Source of the DNA: CAZLAP01 sp964557715
Lineage (GTDB): Bacteria; Patescibacteriota; Minisyncoccia; Minisyncoccales; RBG-13-42-11
Length of the DNA stretch: 13,984 nucleotides
Assembly: GCA_964557715.1 (NCBI GenBank)
Contig: CAZLAP010000033.1
Coordinates: 1 to 13,984 of the forward strand
Direction: 5' to 3'
Shown here: positions 1-5,418 of the stretch, one piece after another
How positions within the stretch are numbered: the stretch's first letter is position 1
How the letters are laid out: each line of letters begins with the position of its first letter
The notes under the pieces: generated by a model
What the model was told of the DNA's origin: nothing
What the model saw: the letters and a program-made list of their open reading frames with translations, nothing else
Database searches by the model: none
Made by a program: the position numbers and the translations under genes

Positions 1-489
1 TTTTTCGCTTATTTTTAACTGAAATACGGCTGAATCAACCAAGGCTCTTAGAATTTTGCCTCCGATAAAACCTGAGACTGCGCCGAACCTTGAATCGCTG
101 TTTTTGTAGATTTTTCCAAAATAAGAAAGATTTTTGTATCTTTTTTTAAACCATTCTTCAAACAGATAGTGAAAGGCCGGCTTTCCTCTCCTGATTGCGT
201 CTTCGTCATAAATGTCGTCGTGGATAAGGGTATAATTATGGTAAAGTTCCAAAGGAATAATTGCCGGATAGGTTGTTTTTGCCCTTTTTTCGGAAAAAAG
301 CTGAAAAGCTTTGATTGCCAAAATCGGCCTTAATCTTTTGCCTCGGTAAAGGCAGAATTTTTCCAAAGAATTGATTTCTTTATCCAATAAAATATTCCCC
401 TTTTTTATAAAGTATATTTTTTTAAAAAACCTTCTTAATTCCCGGTTGATTTTGTTCTGGTGGAATTCTAATTCTTTTTTAAAACCCAT
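1..489 (-). CDS. Polyprenyl (isoprenyl) diphosphate synthase, 5' part only
   Basis: The 163 visible codons encode the N-terminal part of a trans-isoprenyl diphosphate synthase, which condenses isopentenyl diphosphate with an allylic diphosphate to make farnesyl-, geranylgeranyl- or longer-chain carriers for membrane and wall lipids. Two family signatures are visible: GKRLRP at about residue 50, the substrate-binding motif, and the first aspartate-rich motif DDIYDED within LIHDDIYDED, which binds the Mg-diphosphate. The second aspartate-rich motif and the C-terminal half lie beyond the left edge. ATG at 489 is the first start codon after an in-frame TGA, so the start is well bounded. A promoter-like pair ends about 11 bases upstream of the start codon, implying a very short leader. 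Chain length cannot be judged from this part. Divergent from rny. Confidence 0.9.
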   Translation of the reverse strand, partial: MGFKKELEFHQNKINRELRRFFKKIYFIKKGNILLDKEINSLEKFCLYRGKRLRPILAIKAFQLFSEKRAKTTYPAIIPLELYHNYTLIHDDIYDEDAIRRGKPAFHYLFEEWFKKRYKNLSYFGKIYKNSDSRFGAVSGFIGGKILRALVDSAVFQLKISEK

Positions 490-500
490 AATTGGTTTTC

Positions 501-529
501 ATTTTAACATAAATATAATAAGTTTTCAT
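501..529 (-). promoter_or_regulatory. Candidate promoter of the polyprenyl synthase gene
   Basis: On the minus strand ATGAAA and TAAAAT are 17 bases apart, with the -10 box 11 bases before the ATG at 489. The -35 box is only a moderate match. If used, the mRNA would have a leader of only a few bases. Confidence 0.4.
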
Positions 530-543
530 ATTTTTTTCAGCCC

Positions 544-571
544 TTGCTTTTTTTAAGAATTTTGCTAAAAT
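544..571 (+). promoter_or_regulatory. Candidate promoter of rny
   Basis: TTGCTT, a 16-base spacer and TAAAAT lie about 70 bases before the rny ATG. The -10 form TAAAAT recurs at several other candidate promoters in this window, which supports it modestly. Confidence 0.5.
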
Positions 572-643
572 TAAAAACACAATTAATTTTAACCTTGAAA
601 TTTGGAGTAAAAAAGATGAAATTCCAATTTCTAAAATTAAATT

Positions 644-2173
644 ATGAATCCATTTATCCTACTTTTTGCAGGCGTATTTATCGTATCAACAGGGGCTGTT
701 TTGGGCTATTATGCCAGGCAGTCAATAGCCAAGAAGCAAGTCGGCTCTTTGGAAGCCAAGCTTCAGAAAAAAGTTCTCAAAGCGAAACAAGACGCTGAAA
801 CTGTTTTGTCTGAGGCCAGGCAAAAGGCTCAGCAGATTTTAGAAGAAACTCAAAATGAAACAGATCAAAGAAGGCAGGAGGTTTTAAAAACCGAGCGTTT
901 TTTGTTAAAAAGAGAAAATATTTTAGACCAGAAACTTTCTGTTTTTGAAAGAAATCAAAAAGATTTTGAAAGCAAGGTAGAGAAATTGAAGCAAGTAAAA
1001 GAAAGCTTGGAAAAACTAAGGCAAGAAGCAATAGAAAATTTGGAAAGGACAGCCAAAATTTCAAAAGAAGAAGCAAAAAAAGAATTAATTTCAAATTTGG
1101 AAAAAGAGTACCAGCAAGAAATAATGGAAAGGGCAAGAAAAATAGAAAAAGAAGGCTGGGAAAAATATGAAGAAAAGGCAAAGGAATTATTGGCCATTGC
1201 CATTCAAAAATGCGCTTTAAACCAGGCGCAGGATATTACTACCACTTCTTTGGTGTTGCCTTCAGAAGATATAAAAGGAAGGATAATCGGCAAAGAAGGA
1301 AGAAATATCAGAACATTGGAAAAACTGACTGGAGTTGAAATTATTGTTGATGAAACTCCCGAAGCGGTGGTTATTTCCGGCTTTGACCCGGTTCGCCGGC
1401 AGATTGCCAAAACAGCGCTTGAGAAGCTAATACAAGATGGCAGAATTCAGCCTGCCAGAATTGAAGATCAGGTGCAAAAAGCGGAAGATGAAATCGCCAA
1501 GCAGATAAAAGAAGCGGGAGAGACGGCTGTTTACGACACCGGAATTATCGGTCTTGACCCAAAAATAATCCAATTGCTGGGCAGGTTGAAATTCAGAACA
1601 AGTTACGGGCAGAATGCTTTGCTGCACTCAATAGAGGTAAGCCATTTGGCCGGCGCGTTGGCTGCTGAAATCGGAACAGATGTTTCAATTTGCAAGAAAG
1701 CAGGGCTTTTGCATGATATTGGTAAATCGGTTGACCATCAAATTGAAGGTTCGCACGTTGACATAGGCATTAAGATTCTGGAAAAATTCAAAGTTGAAAA
1801 AGAAGTGATTGATGCTATGAAATCTCATCATGAGGAATATCCTTATTCAGGCCTTGCTTCAATAATTGTCCAGGTGGCTGACCAGATATCTGGAGCCAGG
1901 CCGGGCGCGAGAAAAGATACTTTGGAAAATTACTTGAAGAGGCTTGGAGAATTGGAAAAAATCGCTTTAGCTTTTCCCGGAGTAGAAAAGGCCTGGGCTT
2001 TGCAAGCCGGCCGGGAAATCAGAGTTTTTGTCAGGCCGGAAGAGATTGACGACTTGGGAGCCAGAAATTTAGCCAAGGAGATTGCCAAACAAATTCAGGA
2101 AGAATTGAGATATCCCGGAGAGATAAAAGTCAGCGTGATAAGAGAGTTAAGAGTGGTTGAACACGCTCGATAA
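644..2173 (+). CDS. rny: Ribonuclease Y
   Basis: RNase Y is the membrane-anchored endoribonuclease that starts mRNA decay in many bacteria. The order of domains is complete for the family: one N-terminal membrane segment (about residues 3-22), a long charged coiled coil (about 30-190), a KH RNA-binding domain with the GKEGRNI loop at 216-222, and an HD metal-dependent phosphohydrolase domain whose HD pair is H357-D358 in LLHDIGK. The conserved C-terminal region follows, and at 509 residues it is normal length. ATG at 644 places the membrane segment at the very N-terminus, as expected, but has no clear ribosome-binding site. A GGAG at 604-607 instead sits eight bases before an ATG at 616 in another reading frame. 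A terminator follows directly, so the gene is probably monocistronic. Confidence 0.96.
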   Translation: MNPFILLFAGVFIVSTGAVLGYYARQSIAKKQVGSLEAKLQKKVLKAKQDAETVLSEARQKAQQILEETQNETDQRRQEVLKTERFLLKRENILDQKLSVFERNQKDFESKVEKLKQVKESLEKLRQEAIENLERTAKISKEEAKKELISNLEKEYQQEIMERARKIEKEGWEKYEEKAKELLAIAIQKCALNQAQDITTTSLVLPSEDIKGRIIGKEGRNIRTLEKLTGVEIIVDETPEAVVISGFDPVRRQIAKTALEKLIQDGRIQPARIEDQVQKAEDEIAKQIKEAGETAVYDTGIIGLDPKIIQLLGRLKFRTSYGQNALLHSIEVSHLAGALAAEIGTDVSICKKAGLLHDIGKSVDHQIEGSHVDIGIKILEKFKVEKEVIDAMKSHHEEYPYSGLASIIVQVADQISGARPGARKDTLENYLKRLGELEKIALAFPGVEKAWALQAGREIRVFVRPEEIDDLGARNLAKEIAKQIQEELRYPGEIKVSVIRELRVVEHAR

Positions 2174-2190
2174 TAAAAAGATAAACACAA

Positions 2191-2222
2191 AAAAGCGCCA
2201 AGAATAAATCTTGCGCTTTTTT
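2191..2222 (+). terminator. Intrinsic terminator after rny
   Basis: A stem pairing AAAAGCGC/GCGCTTTT and continuing through AAGA/TCTT with one bulged C encloses a short AT loop and ends in a T-run. It begins 17 bases after the rny stop codon. Confidence 0.8.
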
Positions 2223-2239
2223 AATTTAAGAGCGTTCAT

Positions 2240-2809
2240 ATTACCAAATCCGAACCTTGTATTTGTTAAGAGGAACTGGACAAACAAATTTCTTCTCTGC
2301 TTCAAAAATTTTCTTTGCGTTCAAATTAAGCGGAAAAACTTTTGGGAATGGCAGAAAAAGATAAGAAACAATCCGTCCAATCCGTTTCTGTTTTTGTTCA
2401 GGAAAACAGAGAAAAGATAAAAGCAATCAATATAAAACTCCAGCGACTTTTGGACGGCTATTTGGAGCAGGATATTGGAAGAGAAATTTATCGCCAAGAA
2501 AAAACAAAACTTCTTTTGGGAAAGAAGTCGCTGAAGGAGGAAATTATAAGAATTGGACAAAAGCAGAATGATTGGCTCGAACCGATGATAAAATGGATAG
2601 ATTACGTACAAAACCTTGTAAAAATCGCAAGAGATAGTAATTTTTTAGAGAAAAAGGGTGCCGCCAAAGAAATCTTTGGTTCGAACCTCTGTTTGGCTGT
2701 TTGGCAAGCTGTGCTCTGCGCGGCGAGCCACAAATTCAATGGGCGGCTTCAATAGCCGCCCATTGAAAAAATTCTAAAACTGATGCCTGTATGGTTATGG
2801 AGCGGGTGA
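2240..2809 (+). pseudogene. Decayed large serine recombinase, C-terminal region only
   Basis: In one frame from 2270 the translation reads EELDKQISSLLQKFSL, then an in-frame TAA at 2327, then AEKLLGMAEKDKKQS and a coiled coil with KLQRLLDGYLEQDI and KEIFGSNL, until TAG at 2753. The same frame continues to TGA at 2807. I recognise this as the segment after the zinc ribbon plus the coiled-coil tail of large serine site-specific recombinases common in CPR genomes. The catalytic N-terminal domain is absent, and another in-frame TAA at 2267 and probable frameshifts lie upstream. Codons 2342-2755 form the longest open piece, but it lacks a credible start and contains no catalytic residues. The remnant runs into the 3' end of tRNA-Gly on the opposite strand, a classical integration position. 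The family call is from memory of its sequence style. Confidence 0.75.
2735..2767. terminator. 14-bp perfect hairpin, possible terminator for the tRNA-Pro/Gly unit
   Basis: A GC-rich stem (TTCAATGGGCGGCT paired with its exact complement) with a 5-base loop lies 31 bases downstream of tRNA-Gly on the minus strand and inside the recombinase remnant. The T-run after it on the minus strand is short (TTT), so termination is plausible but not certain. It could also be a leftover structure of the integrated element. Confidence 0.45.
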
Positions 2810-2872
2810 TGGGAATCGAACCCACATCATTTCCTTGGAAGGGAAATATAATAGCCATTATACGACACCCGC
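2798..2872 (-). tRNA. tRNA-Gly(TCC)
   Basis: It folds as a cloverleaf: acceptor GCGGGTG/CACCCGC, anticodon loop CTTCCAA giving TCC, T-arm TGGGTTCGATTCCCA. The discriminator is T and CCA is encoded, the only encoded CCA among the tRNAs here. Its 3' end is overlapped by the final codons of the recombinase remnant on the other strand. It lies 3 bases after tRNA-Pro and is presumably cotranscribed with it. Confidence 0.95.
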
Positions 2873-2875
2873 ATT

Positions 2876-2946
2876 TCGGGGTACCCAGATTTGAACTGGG
2901 ACTAAATCCTCCCAAAGGACTCGTGCTGCCGTTACACTATACCCCG
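2876..2946 (-). tRNA. tRNA-Pro(TGG)
   Basis: Acceptor CGGGGTA/TACCCCG, anticodon loop TTTGGGA giving TGG, discriminator A, no encoded CCA. It is the first gene of a two-tRNA unit with tRNA-Gly(TCC), with a strong promoter just upstream. Confidence 0.95.
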
Positions 2947-2957
2947 ATACAACTAAT

Positions 2958-2985
2958 ATTATACTAATTCTCCTTTAATTTTCAA
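2958..2985 (-). promoter_or_regulatory. Promoter of the tRNA-Pro/tRNA-Gly unit
   Basis: TTGAAA, a 16-base spacer and a perfect TATAAT end 11 bases before the tRNA-Pro 5' end. This is the best consensus match in the window, as expected for stable RNA. Confidence 0.75.
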
Positions 2986-2993
2986 TGAAACTG

Positions 2994-3131
2994 GGCACTT
3001 TGTGCTTCGGCAAAGAAGATGAATCTTCTTTTTCAAACGAATCCCGTTTACGGGATGAAGTTAGAAAAGAGAACGAAGTTCTCTTTGATCCCTTCGCTAT
3101 CGCTCGGGTCTCGGAGGAAGCACAAAGTGCC
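2994..3131. repeat. Multi-hairpin element, copy 1 (138 bases)
   Basis: A perfect 15-bp outer stem (GGCACTTTGTGCTTC at 2994-3008 with its complement at 3117-3131) encloses three further hairpins: AAAGAAGAT/ATCTTCTTT, ATCCCGT/ACGGGAT, and AAAGAGAAC/GTTCTCTTT at about 3067-3087. The whole can fold as a branched, tRNA-free structure between divergent tRNA units. It shares its ends and an internal hairpin with the element at 3509-3599. No long open frame with coding character runs through it. It may be a non-autonomous mobile or REP-like element, or a structured RNA; function unknown. Confidence 0.7.
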
Positions 3132-3165
3132 TCAAAAAATAATGTTAATAATGTTTTTAAGTAAA

Positions 3166-3194
3166 TTGACCAAAAATTAAATTTGAGATAAACT
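3166..3194 (+). promoter_or_regulatory. Candidate promoter of the tRNA-Arg/tRNA-His unit
   Basis: TTGACC and TAAACT are 17 bases apart. Transcription would start near 3201, immediately before the tandem 66-base repeats, so the transcript would carry both repeats as a leader to tRNA-Arg. Confidence 0.5.
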
Positions 3195-3208
3195 AAAAAT
3201 ACAAAATC

Positions 3209-3340
3209 GCCCTTGTAGGCAAAGAGAATAAATTCTCTTTTTATACTTCGTGCAAATATTTTATTAAAATATTTGCCCTTGTAGGCAAAGAGAATAAATT
3301 CTCTTTTTATACTTCGTGCAAATATTTTATTAAAATATTT
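3209..3340 (+). repeat. Two perfect 66-base tandem repeats ending at a tRNA 5' end
   Basis: Units at 3209-3274 and 3275-3340 look identical. Each starts with GCCCTTGTAG, which matches the first ten bases of the following tRNA-Arg (GCCCTCGTAG at 3341) except for one base, so the tRNA start forms a third, truncated register of the repeat. Each unit holds the hairpin AAAGAGAA/TTCTCTTT followed by a T-run, and the palindrome AAATATTTTA/TAAAATATTT. This is a duplication, not a CRISPR: there are no spacers. Confidence 0.9.
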
Positions 3341-3412
3341 GCCCTCGTAGTTCAACGGATAGAATAGGGCCCTTCTAAGGCCTAGATAGGGGTTCGATTC
3401 CTCTCGAGGGCA
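3341..3412 (+). tRNA. tRNA-Arg(TCT)
   Basis: Acceptor GCCCTCG/CGAGGGC, anticodon loop CTTCTAA giving TCT, T-arm AGGGG/CCTCT, discriminator A, no CCA encoded. The acceptor and T-arm sequences are almost the same as in tRNA-Arg(CCT) at 4750, so the two probably share ancestry. Confidence 0.95.
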
Positions 3413-3420
3413 CATATTAT

Positions 3421-3496
3421 GGCGGTTGTAGCTTAATTGGTTAAAGCGCCGCGCTGTGGCCGCGGAGATTTGCGGGTTCAAATCCCGTCAACCGCC
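3421..3496 (+). tRNA. tRNA-His(GTG)
   Basis: Anticodon loop CTGTGGC gives GTG. The extra G at position -1 (3421) faces C73 (3496), the hallmark pair read by histidyl-tRNA synthetase. No CCA encoded. It lies 8 bases after tRNA-Arg(TCT), in the same unit. Confidence 0.95.
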
Positions 3497-3508
3497 CAAG
3501 AGATTTAT

Positions 3509-3599
3509 GGGGCACTTTGTACTTCAGCAAAGAAGATAAGTTCTCTTTGACTCTTTCGCTGTAGGCTTGTGCTTCCTCCGAGGAAGCACAAGATGCCCC
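3509..3599. repeat. Multi-hairpin element, copy 2 (91 bases)
   Basis: The ends GGGGCA/TGCCCC pair, and the left end (3510-3537) is nearly the same as the start of the element at 2994. A hairpin AAAGAAGATAAGTTCTCTTT-like core follows, then a 25-base palindrome at 3567-3591 with a perfect 12-bp stem (TTGTGCTTCCTC). It lies between tRNA-His and the 3' end of the convergent protease gene, so it could terminate both transcripts, though no long T-run follows. Confidence 0.65.
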
Positions 3600-3621
3600 C
3601 TATTATCTACTGTATTCGCTG

Positions 3622-4647
3622 TTATTTTTTTTCTTCAAGCTTTGCCTTTAAGTTTATCTCTTTGCGAGCTCGGAGAACTTTTAAAGGAATTTCTTCGTTA
3701 ATTTCGCATCCTTGAAGAATGTGCGAAAGAGAATTTTCTTCAGTTATTTTTTCTCCGCGGCATTCCAAAATTATATCAAACTCTTTTAAGCCTGCTTTTT
3801 CTGCCGCTCCTCCCGGGATTATGGCTGATTCTCCCAAAGCTTCTCTAACTATCAAAGCTCCGTAACTAATCGGTAATTTGTCTTTTTGGCTTATTTCTTT
3901 GTTCAAAATAATGTATTTTACTCCCAGAAACGGCCTTTTTATTTTTCCGTATTTTTTAATTTCTTCCATATCTCTTTTGGCATAATTAACAGGAATGGCA
4001 AAGCCGATATTCTGCGCACCCATTACCATGGCGGTGTTTATGCCGATTGCTTGGCCTTCCATATTGACTAATGGCCCTCCTGAATTACCCGGATTGATGG
4101 CGGCATCGGTCTGAATCAGCCCTCTAAGCATTTCCGCATGTTTTGACAGTCCGGAAAAGGCATTGATATAGCGCGACAATCCTGAAACCACGCCGGTGCT
4201 GACCGTATCGTGAAATTCGCCAAGCGCGTTGCCAATGGCAATTACGGTCTCGCCCAGTTCAATCTTATCCGAATCGCCTAATTCCAGATAGGGAAAGTTT
4301 TTAACCGAGATTTTCAAAATAGCCACGTCGTTGATTGGATCTCTGGAAATCACCTTAGCGGGATAAGTTTTGTTGGGTTCGTAAATTACGGCGTAATCCG
4401 CGTTTTTTTCAGCCACAACATGGCTGGAAGTTATAATGTAGCCGTCAGGAGAAATAATGAATCCGGAGCCTCCTCCGATTTTCGTTTTTTCTTTTTTGCC
4501 GCTTTTCATTTTAGGCACAACGAATTGCTGTTCTCCGTAAGGAAAAAAATAAAATCCCTCTACTTTGGGCAGATCGCGGGAAATGACAACAGTAATTACT
4601 GCCGGACAAGCTTTTTTGGCAATTTGGACAATAGGAGATTTTTCCAT
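3622..4647 (-). CDS. HtrA/Do-like trypsin-fold serine protease with PDZ domain
   Basis: This protease of the HtrA (DegP/DegS) family degrades or handles misfolded proteins. The catalytic triad is visible: H76 in TSSHVV, D107 in INDVAILKI and S189 in INPGNSGGP. A PDZ-like domain fills about residues 245-341 and would bind C-terminal peptides or regulate the protease. I choose ATG 4647 (341 residues) over an upstream in-frame ATG at 4692, because the candidate -10 box lies between them and the N-terminus MEKSPIVQIAKK fits family members I recall. With this start there is no signal peptide or membrane anchor, unusual for HtrA, so it is either cytoplasmic or exported unconventionally. The 4692 start adds only 15 residues, also not a convincing membrane segment. 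Its 3' end faces the hairpin element at 3509-3599. Confidence 0.93.
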   Translation of the reverse strand: MEKSPIVQIAKKACPAVITVVISRDLPKVEGFYFFPYGEQQFVVPKMKSGKKEKTKIGGGSGFIISPDGYIITSSHVVAEKNADYAVIYEPNKTYPAKVISRDPINDVAILKISVKNFPYLELGDSDKIELGETVIAIGNALGEFHDTVSTGVVSGLSRYINAFSGLSKHAEMLRGLIQTDAAINPGNSGGPLVNMEGQAIGINTAMVMGAQNIGFAIPVNYAKRDMEEIKKYGKIKRPFLGVKYIILNKEISQKDKLPISYGALIVREALGESAIIPGGAAEKAGLKEFDIILECRGEKITEENSLSHILQGCEINEEIPLKVLRARKEINLKAKLEEKK

Positions 4648-4660
4648 AATTGTTTTGCTT

Positions 4661-4689
4661 ATTTTATCATAAAAAACAATTGCCAGCAA
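4661..4689 (-). promoter_or_regulatory. Candidate promoter of the HtrA-like gene
   Basis: TTGCTG and TAAAAT are 17 bases apart, with the -10 box 13 bases before the ATG at 4647, giving a very short leader. The -35 box overlaps the -35 box of the divergent tRNA promoter at 4680-4708. Confidence 0.5.
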
Positions 4690-4708
4690 CAAAAAATTAT
4701 GATAATCT
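4680..4708 (+). promoter_or_regulatory. Candidate promoter of the tRNA-Arg-Ala-Ser-DUF4446-infB unit
   Basis: TTGCCA and TAATCT are 17 bases apart; the expected start near 4715 leaves about 35 bases of leader before tRNA-Arg. Its -35 element shares the palindromic core TTGC..GCAA with the opposing protease promoter, so the two may compete. Confidence 0.4.
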
Positions 4709-4749
4709 TAATAAGCGAAAAATGATTGCCTTTTCTTTTTATTTTAAAA

Positions 4750-4821
4750 GCCCTCGTAGTTCAATGGACAGAACAGAAGACTCCTAAGCTTCTGATAGAG
4801 GTTCGATTCCTCTCGAGGGCA
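4750..4821 (+). tRNA. tRNA-Arg(CCT)
   Basis: Acceptor GCCCTCG/CGAGGGC, anticodon loop CTCCTAA giving CCT, discriminator A, no CCA encoded. The last anticodon-stem pair (31-39) would be A-G, a mismatch next to the loop. First gene of the large plus-strand unit. Confidence 0.93.
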
Positions 4822-4832
4822 TAAGCGGAAAC

Positions 4833-4906
4833 GGGCCCGTGGCGCAATTGGCCAGCGCGCCTCAATGGCATTGAGGAGGTTGTGGGTTCAAATCCCATCG
4901 GGTCCA
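4833..4906 (+). tRNA. tRNA-Ala(GGC)
   Basis: Acceptor GGGCCCG/CGGGTCC contains the G3-U70 wobble pair that marks alanine tRNAs. The anticodon stem CCTCA/TGAGG closes loop ATGGCAT, giving GGC. Discriminator A; the next bases are CCC, not CCA. Confidence 0.95.
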
Positions 4907-4912
4907 CCCAAA

Positions 4913-4995
4913 GGAGGGTTGGCAGAACGGCTATTGCGCGGCATTCGAAACGCCGTGGGATTATTCCCTTGCAGGTTCAAATCCTGCACCCTCCG
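4913..4995 (+). tRNA. tRNA-Ser(CGA)
   Basis: A class II tRNA with a long variable arm (GGGA..TCCC), anticodon loop TTCGAAA giving CGA, T-arm GCAGG/CCTGC, acceptor GGAGGGT/ACCCTCC and discriminator G73, typical of serine. Pair 31-39 is A-C, a mismatch. Only three bases (CCT) separate its 3' end from the ATG of the next protein gene. Confidence 0.93.
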
Positions 4996-4998
4996 CCT

Positions 4999-5418
4999 AT
5001 GTTAAACTTTTTCAGAAAAAAAAATAAGCAACCGAAAAATTTAAAACAAGTTTTAAAGCAATTTAAGGACTTGGAGGATGGCTTTGAAAAACTTTCTCTG
5101 GAATTTGAAAGCCTGAAAAAAGAACATCAGTTTTCGGTTCAAAAAGTCGGCATGGTAAGGTTTAATCCTTTTTCCGAAGCAGGCGGAAATCAGAGCTTTT
5201 CCATTGCTTTGCTTGATGGAAAAGACAACGGTTTGATTGTTACCAGCTTTTACTCCAGGGACGGAAATAGGGTTTACGGAAAACCGATAAGACGGGGAAA
5301 TTCCGAATATGCTCTTTCCCGGGAGGAAACAAAAGCCATTGAATTAGCCAAAAAACATGGAGACAAAAAAACAAAAAACAACCAGGCCGCCGATCGTGGT
5401 GGTTCTGGGTCATATTGA
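4999..5418 (+). CDS. DUF4446 family protein
   Basis: This 139-residue protein belongs to the DUF4446 family of unknown function. The first half is a charged, probably coiled-coil helix (about residues 10-45). The family core follows: VRFNPFSEAGGNQSFSIALL, then VTSFYSRDGNRVYGKPI, then LSREETKAIELA near the end. No membrane segment is present, whereas many relatives elsewhere begin with one, so this may be a shortened cytoplasmic form. ATG 4999 is the natural start, since any earlier in-frame start would lie inside the tRNA genes. It begins three bases after tRNA-Ser and has no ribosome-binding site of its own. Its last 62 bases overlap the start of infB in another frame, and it ends with TGA. 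Cotranscription with infB is very likely. Confidence 0.85.
   Translation: MLNFFRKKNKQPKNLKQVLKQFKDLEDGFEKLSLEFESLKKEHQFSVQKVGMVRFNPFSEAGGNQSFSIALLDGKDNGLIVTSFYSRDGNRVYGKPIRRGNSEYALSREETKAIELAKKHGDKKTKNNQAADRGGSGSY

Noticed and set aside
777..1181. Minus-strand open frame rich in Leu and Phe inside rny
   Set aside because: It is the antisense of the Lys/Glu-rich coiled coil, which always gives Phe/Leu runs.
2342..2755. Intact 137-residue gene
   Set aside because: It has only a TTG start, and recognisable family sequence continues upstream across stop codons, so it is a remnant.
3209..3340. CRISPR array
   Set aside because: Only two directly adjoining units without spacers, and no cas genes nearby.
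2975..3481. Minus-strand open frame of 168 codons with an internal 22-residue repeat
   Set aside because: It runs through tRNA-Arg, most of tRNA-His and all the hairpin repeats; the repeat in the protein is only the 66-base DNA duplication translated.
4648..4692. Upstream ATG 4692 for the HtrA-like gene
   Set aside because: The best promoter -10 box lies downstream of it, and the extra 15 residues form neither a signal peptide nor an anchor.
4882..4998. Longer start for the DUF4446 gene
   Set aside because: The extra residues would be coded by tRNA-Ala and tRNA-Ser; the family core fits the ATG at 4999.
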